Shown here one piece after another: positions 1 through 8,167 of a stretch of DNA of 64,000 nt (the stretch's first letter is position 1; the number at the start of each line of letters is the position of its first letter). The DNA is from Vibrio tetraodonis. Its GTDB lineage: Bacteria; Pseudomonadota; Gammaproteobacteria; Enterobacterales; Vibrionaceae. The stretch is from positions 124,001 through 188,000 of the forward strand of contig NZ_QLYY01000010.1 in NCBI RefSeq assembly GCF_003350295.1, in the 5' to 3' direction. The notes below the pieces were generated by a model. The model did not search any database, had not been told where the DNA came from, and saw nothing but the letters and a program-made list of their open reading frames with translations. A program made the translations under genes and the position numbers.

Positions 1-350
1 CAATCATTGCTCAAGCACTAGGCCTAACGGGGATGGTATTCCTTGGGTTGTCTGCTTATACAATCAGCAGTAAGAAAGATTTTTCTTTCATGCGCAATTT
101 TCTCATCGCAGGACTGATTATTGTCATCGTAGCAGCAATCATTAATATCTTCGTTGGCTCTACTCTAGGTCAGCTCGCTATCAGCAGTATGTCAGCACTT
201 GTTTTCTCTGGTTTTATTTTGTACGACACAAGCCGTATTGTTCGTGGTGAAGAGACTAACTATGTAAGCGCAACAATTTCTATGTATCTTAACATCTTGA
301 ACTTGTTCACTAGCTTACTAACGATTCTTGGCATTATGAATGATGACTAA
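1..350 (+). CDS. yccA: Bax inhibitor-1/YccA family inner-membrane protein (5' truncated)
   Basis: This is the C-terminal part of a multi-spanning membrane protein of the Bax inhibitor-1 family. The frame is open from the first bases of the window (reading from position 3), so the true start lies outside. Several hydrophobic segments are visible, and the end (YDTSRIVRGEETNYVSAT followed by LNILNLFTSLLTILGI) is characteristic of the YccA branch. In E. coli YccA interacts with the FtsH protease. The tusE-acyP-rlmI neighbourhood downstream is the usual gammaproteobacterial context. A clear intrinsic terminator follows the stop. The family call is confident; the symbol is by homology. Confidence 0.85.
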   Translation, partial: IIAQALGLTGMVFLGLSAYTISSKKDFSFMRNFLIAGLIIVIVAAIINIFVGSTLGQLAISSMSALVFSGFILYDTSRIVRGEETNYVSATISMYLNILNLFTSLLTILGIMNDD

Positions 351-377
351 TTACTAGACACATTATGCTTTAACAAG

Positions 378-410
378 GCCCAGAGATTGAATCTTCTGGG
401 CTTTTTCTTT
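378..410 (+). terminator. Rho-independent terminator after yccA
   Basis: A 7-bp GC-rich stem (GCCCAGA at 378-384 with TCTGGGC at 395-401) is followed directly by a T-rich run at 402-410. It lies 28 bases after the yccA stop and before tusE. Confidence 0.85.
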
Positions 411-478
411 TTACATGTTGCGAAACGCCGCTGAGCTGAGCTACCCTATCGACTCTACAACACCAAGAATTGAATGAC

Positions 479-808
479 ATGTTTGAGTACAAAGGCAAAA
501 CCGTTCACACCGACAACGAAGGATACCTTCTTAACCATACCGATTGGGAAGAAGGCATGATTGCGTTGCTTGCAGAGCAGGAAGGCATCGAACTGACTGA
601 AGCGCATTTAGAAGTGGTTCACTTTGTCCGTGCCTTTTACGAAGAGTTTAATACTTCACCTGCGGTAAGGATGTTGGTTAAAGCAATGGAAAAAGCGCAT
701 GGGCCAGAGAAAGGTAACAGTAAGTATTTATTCAAACTCTTTAAACAAGGCCCAGCCAAACAAGCAACAAAATTGGCAGGCTTACCAAAACCCGCAAAGT
801 GCCTATAA
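479..808 (+). CDS. tusE: Sulfur-relay protein TusE (DsrC family)
   Basis: TusE accepts persulfide sulfur from TusBCD and hands it to MnmA for 2-thiolation of wobble uridine in tRNA. The protein carries the family signature around [13 protein letters not shown] and [12 protein letters not shown], and ends in [10 protein letters not shown]. The penultimate Cys is the persulfide-carrying residue. I chose ATG 479 (109 aa, the same length as E. coli TusE, with MFEYKGK aligning to the E. coli N-terminus) over the upstream in-frame TTG at 470. The gene converges on acyP, and the two 3' ends overlap by 6 bp. Confidence 0.92.
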   Translation: MFEYKGKTVHTDNEGYLLNHTDWEEGMIALLAEQEGIELTEAHLEVVHFVRAFYEEFNTSPAVRMLVKAMEKAHGPEKGNSKYLFKLFKQGPAKQATKLAGLPKPAKCL

Positions 809-1075
809 AATATCAAAGTCTGTCATTAGTTGATAAGGTATACATTCCGACTCAACGGATTCTACCGACGCAGTTTTAGGCCCGTTTTGTAACCATTGTC
901 CCATCTCAACTATTTTTTGGCAATGTCCACAAATCACCACCTCAACCTGTCCATTGGGGAGGTTTTTCGCATAGCCTGTTAAGCCAAGTTTCATACCCTG
1001 CAGAGATGTGTGATAACGAAACCCGACTCCCTGTACACGACCGCTTATGAGAAACCTTTTGCACTCAAAGTCCAT
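803..1075 (-). CDS. acyP: Acylphosphatase
   Basis: This is a small cytoplasmic enzyme of about 90 aa that hydrolyses acyl phosphates. The signature [10 protein letters not shown] holds the phosphate-binding loop with the catalytic Arg, and [15 protein letters not shown] holds the catalytic Asn region. Both are intact. ATG 1075 gives a normal N-terminus ([12 protein letters not shown]); an in-frame TTG at 1093 would add only six residues. The gene is convergent with tusE, as in many Vibrio and enterobacterial genomes (yccX). Confidence 0.92.
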   Translation of the reverse strand: MDFECKRFLISGRVQGVGFRYHTSLQGMKLGLTGYAKNLPNGQVEVVICGHCQKIVEMGQWLQNGPKTASVESVESECIPYQLMTDFDIL

Positions 1076-1250
1076 AATGATATACCTACACAACGTATTG
1101 TTATAGAAAATCGACCTCGTAACTTTCTAGCAAAAGTATAAAAGGCTTTATTCAAATAAGCATATTCCAATCCTAACTGGCGGTTTTGTTTGATTTTCTT
1201 ATAGACTTCCACGACAATACCCGACCTTTAATATTCAAGTGAGCAACATC

Positions 1251-2444
1251 ATGACCCCAGCTATTTATCTAGAAAAAGGCCGAGAAAAGTCGCTAAAGCG
1301 CAGACATCCTTGGGTTTTCTCTCGAGGTATAAAAAAAATAGAGGGTGAACCTTCGTTAGGTGAAACAGCGGATGTTTTTGCTCATGATGGAACTTGGCTG
1401 GCAAAAGCTGCCTACTCTCCACACTCGCAAATTCGTGCAAGAATTTGGAGCTTTGAGAACCAAGAGATAGATTTAGATTTTTTTGTTCAGCGGATCCAGC
1501 AAGCACAAATACTTCGTCAGGATATTATTGAGCGCGACGGTCTTACAGGCTATCGCTTAATTGCAGCTGAATCTGATGGATTGCCGGGCATTACTGTCGA
1601 TAAGTACCAAGATTACTTGGTATGTCAGCTATTGAGTGCAGGTGCCGAATACCAAAAAGACACTCTGACCCGCGCTCTATTAAAGGTGTTCCCGGACCAT
1701 AACATATATGAACGCTCAGATGTTGCGGTGAGAAAGAAAGAGGGACTAAGTGAACGCATTGGTGTGTTACATGGTGAAGAGCCGCCAGAGTCCGTTGTTA
1801 TTGAAGAAAATGGCATTAAGATAAGCGTTAATATTAAGGCTGGCCATAAAACAGGGTTCTACCTCGACCAACGCGATAGCCGCCAACAGGCCATCAAATA
1901 TTGTAAAGACAAAGAAGTGCTCAACTGCTTTTCTTACACAGGTGGCTTTGGTTTATATGCATTGAAAGGTGAAGCAAAACGCGTTATCAACGCTGATGTA
2001 TCCCAGCCCGCGCTGGATACGGCAAAAAAAAACGCCGAAATTAACCAGTTTGATATTTCGAAAAAGCGTGCCGTTTTTCTCAACGCCGACGTATTTAAGT
2101 TACTGCGTGAATATAGAGATCAGGGAACAAAATTCGATATCGTGATCATGGACCCACCCAAATTTGCCGAGAGCAAAGCACAACTCAATGGGGCATGTCG
2201 AGGCTATAAAGACATTAATATGCTGGCTATGCAAATCTTAAGAACGGGTGGAACACTGCTAACTTATTCTTGTTCTGGGTTAATGGACCAAGTGCTTTTT
2301 CAAAAGATCATTGCCGATGCCGCCGTTGACGCAGGTCGTCAGGTCAAGTTTGTTGAACGTTTTGAACAAGCGGCCGACCACCCAACAGACACAGCCTATC
2401 CAGAAGGGTTTTATCTAAAAGGCTTTGCCTGCAAGGTCATCTAG
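1251..2444 (+). CDS. rlmI: 23S rRNA (cytosine-1962-C5)-methyltransferase RlmI
   Basis: RlmI methylates C1962 of 23S rRNA using S-adenosylmethionine. The protein has an N-terminal PUA-like RNA-binding domain (about residues 1-75) and a Rossmann methyltransferase domain with [10 protein letters not shown] (SAM loop), MDPPKF near residue 300 and the catalytic SCSG near residue 341. The start at ATG 1251 gives 397 aa and aligns exactly with the E. coli N-terminus (KGREKSL nine residues in). A GTG at 1239 is possible but would overrun the likely ribosome-binding site AGTGAG. Confidence 0.94.
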   Translation: MTPAIYLEKGREKSLKRRHPWVFSRGIKKIEGEPSLGETADVFAHDGTWLAKAAYSPHSQIRARIWSFENQEIDLDFFVQRIQQAQILRQDIIERDGLTGYRLIAAESDGLPGITVDKYQDYLVCQLLSAGAEYQKDTLTRALLKVFPDHNIYERSDVAVRKKEGLSERIGVLHGEEPPESVVIEENGIKISVNIKAGHKTGFYLDQRDSRQQAIKYCKDKEVLNCFSYTGGFGLYALKGEAKRVINADVSQPALDTAKKNAEINQFDISKKRAVFLNADVFKLLREYRDQGTKFDIVIMDPPKFAESKAQLNGACRGYKDINMLAMQILRTGGTLLTYSCSGLMDQVLFQKIIADAAVDAGRQVKFVERFEQAADHPTDTAYPEGFYLKGFACKVI

Positions 2445-2524
2445 ACAGAAAATCTGGTTTTTTATTTAGCTTTAACGATAACAGTGCTACCCTAATCCAT
2501 AATTACCATGAAGAGAAAAACGCG

Positions 2525-2878
2525 ATGAGCAACTTAACTTCTGACATTCAAGCTAACCTAGAGCTTTTTGTAGCGGACACCAAGCAGAACAATTTAGTTT
2601 GGGGGCTTCGTAACGAAGAAGGATGGCTATCATGCGACTCCACTGAGTTTGAGGATAGCGAAGTTATGCCATTCTGGTCAGCAAAAGAAGATGCGCAAGC
2701 GCACAATGTCGAAGAGTGGGCCGATTTTGAGGTATTAGAAATCCCACTCGATATTTTCGTCGAAGATTGGTTACTCACTTTGTCAGAAGATGGTGTTTTA
2801 GTTGGTACCAACTGGAACACACAATTGGAAGGTAAAGAAGTAGAACCTGCTGAATTAGCGAAAATGTATCTGGGTTGA
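2525..2878 (+). CDS. DUF2750 domain-containing protein
   Basis: This is an acidic cytoplasmic protein of 117 aa. The pattern matches the DUF2750 family: WGLRNEEGW near the N-terminus, MPFWSAKEDAQAHNVEEW in the middle, and IPLDIFVEDWLLTLSEDGVLVG followed by NW. The family's function is unknown. A GAAGAG ribosome-binding site precedes ATG 2525. It appears monocistronic, between rlmI and a convergent terminator shared with queC. Confidence 0.8.
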   Translation: MSNLTSDIQANLELFVADTKQNNLVWGLRNEEGWLSCDSTEFEDSEVMPFWSAKEDAQAHNVEEWADFEVLEIPLDIFVEDWLLTLSEDGVLVGTNWNTQLEGKEVEPAELAKMYLG

Positions 2879-2890
2879 TAAGCCATTTGA

Positions 2891-2924
2891 AAATGCCCTC
2901 TCAGACTTTATGAGGGCATTTTTA
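2891..2924. terminator. Bidirectional terminator between the DUF2750 gene and queC
   Basis: The stem AATGCCCTC...GAGGGCATT is flanked by T-rich sequence on the plus strand and by an A-run upstream (T-run on the minus strand). It can therefore serve both converging genes. Confidence 0.8.
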
Positions 2925-2932
2925 TATTGTTA

Positions 2933-3625
2933 TTAGACAGACTGCTGCTTTTTAACTAAAGAAGCCATCATGGCCTCTCGGTTATTGATGTAATCCTCTA
3001 ACCCTGCTTTTCTGAGCCCACACGCAGGGCAGTCTCCACAGCCGTCACCAATGACACCGTTATAACAAGTTAACGTTTTCTCTTTCACCAAATCGAGAGC
3101 CTGATACTGATCTGCAAGCGCCCAAGTTTCCGCTTTATTTAGCCACATCAAAGGAGTAGATATTGTTAACTGGTATTCCATACCTTGTGCAAGAGCCGTA
3201 TTCATGGATTTAACAAAACTGTCACGACAATCGGGATAGCCAGAAAAATCTGTTTCACATACCCCTGTAATGATAGTGCTTGCACCAATTTGGTATGCAT
3301 AAATACCCGCAAGTGTTAAAAATAAAATATTACGACCGGGTACAAAGGAGTTTGGTAAACCATTGTCCTGCAGCTCATGAGAGACTGGAATGTCATCTCG
3401 TGTTAGAGAGCTAATCGCTAATTCATTAAGCAGACCGACATCCATAACTTTATGGGCGGAGACCCCCAACTCTTTAGCTAAACTTTGGGCGACTTCGATC
3501 TCTAGTCTATGCCTTTGTCCGTAATCGAAAGTAATAGCATGAACTTCATCGAACTCATTGAGTGCCTGAACTAGGCAAGTCGTAGAATCTTGCCCTCCAC
3601 TGAATACGACTACAGCTTTTTTCAT
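2933..3625 (-). CDS. queC: 7-cyano-7-deazaguanine synthase QueC
   Basis: QueC is the ATP-dependent enzyme that converts 7-carboxy-7-deazaguanine to preQ0 in queuosine synthesis. The PP-loop motif SGGQDS lies at residues 9-14, and the C-terminal zinc-binding cysteines lie in [16 protein letters not shown]. The length of 230 aa is typical. It lies 14 bp downstream of queE, so the two consecutive pathway enzymes form an operon. The queD and queF genes are not in this window. Confidence 0.95.
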   Translation of the reverse strand: MKKAVVVFSGGQDSTTCLVQALNEFDEVHAITFDYGQRHRLEIEVAQSLAKELGVSAHKVMDVGLLNELAISSLTRDDIPVSHELQDNGLPNSFVPGRNILFLTLAGIYAYQIGASTIITGVCETDFSGYPDCRDSFVKSMNTALAQGMEYQLTISTPLMWLNKAETWALADQYQALDLVKEKTLTCYNGVIGDGCGDCPACGLRKAGLEDYINNREAMMASLVKKQQSV

Positions 3626-3639
3626 TCTTCTTATGTCCT

Positions 3640-4308
3640 TTAAGCAATGTTCAAATATTTGTGGGATTGAATTGAAAGTCGCCAGTTACGCTCGATACAG
3701 GTGTTAATACAAAGTTGAGTTGCTCGGGGTTTCTGGCTGATTGGTTGCAGCGCGATCACTGTGGTCTCTGGCACGCTGGCTCGCACTATTAGCTCATCTA
3801 AGTGGTCAATATCTTTGGTTGTCCCTACCGGATGTTTGATCTCATTGGCTCGTAGTAATGCACTATCCAGCACAGGAAGCTTTCCTTTCATCGCTACTTT
3901 TGGTGACACTGTCACCCAGGTTTTCTCGCTGGTTAATACCTCGGATGTGCCACTGGTCTCCACTTGGCAACTGCATCCAATATTTTCAAAGGCTTCAGTG
4001 AGTGGTTGTAAATCATAAATGCACGGCTCTCCGCCTGTAATTACGATATGCTTAGCTTGGTAACCCAATTGATGATATTGATCGATAATGTCAGAACTGG
4101 CAGCACTGCACCATGTGGACGAGTCCTTTGTTTTAGTCAGAATTTCATTTAAAGGGCGCTCGTCTTGAGGGGTTGCATCCCAGGTATGCTTAGTATCACA
4201 CCAAGAGCAACCAACAGCGCATTCCTGTAAGCGAATGAATACAGACGGTACCCCCGTAAAGACACCTTCACCCTGTATGGTTTCAAACATTTCGTTAATT
4301 TTGTACAA
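3640..4308 (-). CDS. queE: 7-carboxy-7-deazaguanine synthase QueE
   Basis: This is the radical-SAM enzyme that converts 6-carboxy-tetrahydropterin to 7-carboxy-7-deazaguanine. The cluster-binding motif CAVGCSWC (C-x3-C-x2-C) is at about residues 30-37 and is preceded by [12 protein letters not shown]. The Gly-rich SAM-contacting motif ITGGEPC is at about 90-96. It is 222 aa long and first gene of the queE-queC operon. I see no preQ1 riboswitch in the 161 bases upstream. Confidence 0.94.
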   Translation of the reverse strand: MYKINEMFETIQGEGVFTGVPSVFIRLQECAVGCSWCDTKHTWDATPQDERPLNEILTKTKDSSTWCSAASSDIIDQYHQLGYQAKHIVITGGEPCIYDLQPLTEAFENIGCSCQVETSGTSEVLTSEKTWVTVSPKVAMKGKLPVLDSALLRANEIKHPVGTTKDIDHLDELIVRASVPETTVIALQPISQKPRATQLCINTCIERNWRLSIQSHKYLNIA

Positions 4309-4469
4309 CTTTATCTCAGCCTAAATCATCATCTGTGCAATGCCGGACCGAGACCTTAAATGACTGCAACACGAAGGTCAACTAAATCAGAATGAGAAAA
4401 AACCACAATCTTTTTGTGTTGTGTTTGTCTCGTATCGCCAACAAACTGATTGGCCAAGAAAAAGCAACG

Positions 4470-4946
4470 CTAACTGATTGGTTTTCGTAACCAGTGAATA
4501 TGATTTTGGAACGCTAAACCCTTATATAAATCGAGTGCGACGTGGTTAAAGTCCCATACCTCGACAAACACTTGTTTGACACCATACTCATCAAAACGAT
4601 GTTCCAAATCGTGATATAGCTGTGTCGCAATACCAAACTTTCGCATTTCAGGCATGACATAGAGTTCATCTACACTTCCCATCTGAACCGGCTTACTCAC
4701 ACTTGAAATGAGCTCACAAAAATGTCCTGTAATAAAGCCAAGGATGTAATCGCCATCGCAAGCCACCAAGACTAAACAATCTGGCGAGTTGATATAACGA
4801 GTAATGCTTTTTTCCTGCTCTATCTCTTGAGCGGTTTTGAAATGTTCAGGGCACTGGTGATGATGCTCATCATGTAGCCTGAACATTAATTCATCGAGCT
4901 GCTCTACATCCTGAGTTTGTGCAACTCGAATCGTGATGTTTTTCAT
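4470..4946 (-). CDS. GNAT family N-acetyltransferase
   Basis: This is a 158-aa single-domain GNAT protein. The acetyl-CoA pyrophosphate-binding stretch ELYVMPEMRKFGIATQL (motif A, R-x-x-G-x-A) is at about residues 93-109, and motif B (VEVWDFNHVALDLYKGLAF) follows. The substrate cannot be predicted. It lies between prpE and queE on the same strand, with spacing too wide to argue for co-transcription. Confidence 0.85.
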   Translation of the reverse strand: MKNITIRVAQTQDVEQLDELMFRLHDEHHHQCPEHFKTAQEIEQEKSITRYINSPDCLVLVACDGDYILGFITGHFCELISSVSKPVQMGSVDELYVMPEMRKFGIATQLYHDLEHRFDEYGVKQVFVEVWDFNHVALDLYKGLAFQNHIHWLRKPIS

Positions 4947-4982
4947 AGAACACCTTATATAAGATAATTACAGAGCCTAATT

Positions 4983-5018
4983 CACCAAGCAGCCTATCAT
5001 ACTAGAGGCTACTTGGTG
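4983..5018 (-). terminator. Inverted repeat downstream of prpE (possible weak terminator)
   Basis: The arms CACCAAG-x-AGCCT and AGGCT-x-CTTGGTG pair with one mismatch, 19 bases beyond the prpE stop. No convincing T-run follows on the minus strand, so termination efficiency is uncertain. Confidence 0.4.
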
Positions 5019-5036
5019 GTTATTCAATACGTTAAT

Positions 5037-6914
5037 CTAGCGCTCTAGTATTTTCTCTATTTCCCTTAAACTACTTGGATCGTCAATTGTGGAAGGAACG
5101 GTATATTCTTCCCCGTCGGCTATCTGTCGAATGGTCTTTCGCAAAATTTTACCCGATCGAGTCTTTGGCAAACGTTCGACGACGAGAGCTTGCTTGAAAC
5201 AGGCAACCGCGCCAATTTGCTCTCGTACAACATCAACAATTTCGCCCTCTAGTTGATTGTCATCCACCTTAACCCCATCCTTGAGCACAACAAGACCCAG
5301 AGGCAATTGTCCTTTTAATTCATCACTGATCCCCACTACGGCACATTCGGCAATAGCTGGATGAGCAGCAACGACCTCCTCCATCTCCCCTGTTGATAAC
5401 CTATGCCCTGCGACATTAATTACGTCATCAACCCGGCCCATAATGTACAAATATCCGTCACTATCGAAATAGCCACCATCACCACATATATAGTAACCGG
5501 GGAATACATTTAGATAGCCAGATTCGAACCTTTCATGGTTGCGCCATATCGTGGGCAGACAACTGGGGGGTAAAGGACGTTTAATAGCAATAAAGCCCTG
5601 CTGATTAGGCCCTAAAACCTCCCCTTGTTCATTGAGTATTTCTATGTTGTAGCCGGGTACTGGTTTGGTTGATGAGCCAGCCTTAACTGTCATGGGCTCA
5701 ATTCCGATAGGGTTTGCGACCATAGGCCAGCCCGTCTCGGTTTGCCACCAATTATCAATGATGGGTTTACCTGCTTTTTCCTGTGCCCAAGCTAAAGTTG
5801 GAGGGTCAAGCCTCTCACCAGCCATGAAAATTGTATGTAACTTGGATAAGTCATATTTTTCAATATGGACACCATCAAAGTCTTCTTTCTTTATAGCACG
5901 AAAAGCGGTGGGAGCAGCAAACAAAACATTGACTTTATGTTCTGCGCAGACACGCCAGAATGCACCAGCATCCGGCGTTTTTATTGGTTTTCCCTCATAT
6001 AGGACAGTTTTACAACCATGGATCAAAGGTGCATAAACAATATATGAATGGCCTAATACCCAACCAACATCGGAGACGGCCCAATAAACGCCATCTTCAG
6101 CAACATTATAAATCGCGCTCATAGAGTACTTGAGCGCAACAGCATGACCACCATTGTCCCTTACAACACCTTTAGGTTTACCTGTCGTTCCGGATGTATA
6201 GAGAATATATAAAGGGTCAGTAGCCGAAACGGGAACACATGAGTGAGGTTGGGCTTTCTCAACTTCTTGCTGCCAATCTAAATCATAAGGATGAGCTAAC
6301 TCGGCTTGACACTCAGGGCGCTGGAACACAAATACTTTTTCAGGCTTCCAATGACTTTGTTCAATCGCTTTATCGACAAGAGGCTTATATGGAATCACTG
6401 TCGTGAATTCAATCCCACAAGAAGCCGTCATAATGGTTTTGGGCTGCGCATCATCAATTCGAACCGCAAGTTCATGGGGAGCAAAGCCACCAAACACCAC
6501 GGAGTGGATAGCACCTAGTCTTGCGCATGCCAGCATAGCCATAGCGGCCTCAGGGATCATAGGCATATAAATAATCACCCGATCGCCTTTTTCTACCCCT
6601 TGACTAGCAAGCATACCAGCAACTTTCGATACTTGGTCTCGTAACTCATGATAAGTGTATTGGCTTTTATTTCCTGTAACCGGAGAGTCATAAATTAGAG
6701 CGACATTGTCACCCCGCCCCTGCTCACAGTGATAATCTAGTGCCAACCAACATGTATTGAGGACACCATCGGTAAACCAGCGTTCAATGCCATAATTATC
6801 AAGCTCTAAAATCTTGGTCGGTTTTTTAAACCAATCAATATTGTCCGCTTGGCTTTGCCAAAACAGTTTGGGATCTTCCTTGGCCAATAAATATTCTTTC
6901 TGATAGGCAGACAT
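5037..6914 (-). CDS. prpE: Propionyl-CoA synthetase PrpE
   Basis: PrpE activates propionate to propionyl-CoA through an acyl-AMP intermediate, the entry step of the methylcitrate cycle. It belongs to the acetyl-CoA synthetase family, at 625 aa. The adenylate-forming loop YTSGTTGKPKGV is at about 237-248, and GYYICGDGG and GRVDDVINVAGHRLSTGEMEE mark the hinge. The C-terminal KTRSGKILRK carries the catalytic, typically acylation-regulated Lys near 590. It is the last gene of the prp cluster, 60 bp after prpF. Propionyl- over acetyl-specificity is inferred mainly from the operon. Confidence 0.93.
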   Translation of the reverse strand: MSAYQKEYLLAKEDPKLFWQSQADNIDWFKKPTKILELDNYGIERWFTDGVLNTCWLALDYHCEQGRGDNVALIYDSPVTGNKSQYTYHELRDQVSKVAGMLASQGVEKGDRVIIYMPMIPEAAMAMLACARLGAIHSVVFGGFAPHELAVRIDDAQPKTIMTASCGIEFTTVIPYKPLVDKAIEQSHWKPEKVFVFQRPECQAELAHPYDLDWQQEVEKAQPHSCVPVSATDPLYILYTSGTTGKPKGVVRDNGGHAVALKYSMSAIYNVAEDGVYWAVSDVGWVLGHSYIVYAPLIHGCKTVLYEGKPIKTPDAGAFWRVCAEHKVNVLFAAPTAFRAIKKEDFDGVHIEKYDLSKLHTIFMAGERLDPPTLAWAQEKAGKPIIDNWWQTETGWPMVANPIGIEPMTVKAGSSTKPVPGYNIEILNEQGEVLGPNQQGFIAIKRPLPPSCLPTIWRNHERFESGYLNVFPGYYICGDGGYFDSDGYLYIMGRVDDVINVAGHRLSTGEMEEVVAAHPAIAECAVVGISDELKGQLPLGLVVLKDGVKVDDNQLEGEIVDVVREQIGAVACFKQALVVERLPKTRSGKILRKTIRQIADGEEYTVPSTIDDPSSLREIEKILER

Positions 6915-6974
6915 AACGTATCCTCCCGTATGTCCAGATAGGATTAAGGCCTGTAGCGATTTAACAGGCTTACT

Positions 6975-8159
6975 TTAAAAAGTATCGGAAGGAACACGAA
7001 CAAAACCTTCCATAATGATTCGTGCACTTCGACTCATCACTGCTTTTTCAACCACCCAACCTTTTTCCTTGTGACTGGCAATAGCACCAACTTTTAGTAC
7101 ACCAGACGGGTGTCCAAATGTGATTGAGTGCTTTTCACCGCCACCAGCGGCCAGATTAACAAGCGTTCCTGGGACACATGAGGCTGAAGCAATGGCTACT
7201 GCAGCCGTCCCCATCATGGCGTGGTGCAACTTCCCCATAGATAGAGCTCTAACAAGTAAATCCACATCGTTTTCAGAAATGTATTTACCATTTGATGCGT
7301 GGTAGCTTTTAGGCTTAGAAACAAACGCTATTTTAGGTGTGTGCTGATGGTTTTCGGCTTCCTCAATATTGCTTATGAGCCCCATCTTCAATGCCCCATA
7401 AGCACGAATCTTCTCAAACTTATCCAACGCATTTAGGTCATTGTTGATGTCATCTTGAAGTTCGGTCCCCGTATAACCAAGGGAGTCGGCTTGCATAAAT
7501 ATGGTTGGTATGCCTGCGTTTATAAACGTAGCATTGAATGTACCAACCTCTGGAACATCGAGATCATCGATTAAGTTTCCTGTCGGGAACATATTACTTT
7601 TGCCATCTGCAGGTGACATAAAATCAACAGGAATTTCTGCCGCCGGAAACGTCACTCCATCTAACTCAAAGTCGCCAGTTTCTTGTACTACTCCATCTCT
7701 AATAGGAACATGAATGACGATAGTTTTTTTTATGTTGGCTTGCCAGACCCTGACCGCTAAAGTTCCGTTTTCAGGGATGCGTTCGGGTGACATTAAACCA
7801 GTGTGTATAGCAAAAGGGCCTACCGCAGCAGAGAGATTTCCACAATTGCCACTCCAATCGACCAATGCCTTATCAATCGAAATCTGGCCAAATAAGTAAT
7901 CTACATCATGATCAGGTTGAGTACTTGGGGAGAGAATGACAACTTTGCTAGTACTTGACGTTGCTCCTCCCATACCGTCAATATGTTTTGCATAGGGGTC
8001 AGGGCTGCCAATTACCCGCAATAAAAATGCATCACGCTCTTTTCCAGGCACCTTCGCTTCAGGAGGTAAGTCGCTTATATTGAAAAAAACGCCCTTGCTC
8101 GTCCCACCGCGCATATAAGTTGCTGCAACCTTTATTTGATTGGTTTGATGACTTGCCAT
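6975..8159 (-). CDS. prpF: 2-methylaconitate cis-trans isomerase PrpF
   Basis: PrpF isomerises the trans-2-methylaconitate formed by AcnD to the cis isomer, so that the pair replaces PrpD. It belongs to the DAP-epimerase-fold PrpF family (394 aa). It carries the N-terminal TYMRGGTSKGVFF motif and the SGNCGNLSAAVGPFA motif around residues 100-115. A strong AGGAGG site precedes the start, only 8 bp from the acnD stop, so acnD and prpF are very probably co-translated. Confidence 0.95.
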   Translation of the reverse strand: MASHQTNQIKVAATYMRGGTSKGVFFNISDLPPEAKVPGKERDAFLLRVIGSPDPYAKHIDGMGGATSSTSKVVILSPSTQPDHDVDYLFGQISIDKALVDWSGNCGNLSAAVGPFAIHTGLMSPERIPENGTLAVRVWQANIKKTIVIHVPIRDGVVQETGDFELDGVTFPAAEIPVDFMSPADGKSNMFPTGNLIDDLDVPEVGTFNATFINAGIPTIFMQADSLGYTGTELQDDINNDLNALDKFEKIRAYGALKMGLISNIEEAENHQHTPKIAFVSKPKSYHASNGKYISENDVDLLVRALSMGKLHHAMMGTAAVAIASASCVPGTLVNLAAGGGEKHSITFGHPSGVLKVGAIASHKEKGWVVEKAVMSRSARIIMEGFVRVPSDTF

Positions 8160-8167
8160 TATTCCTC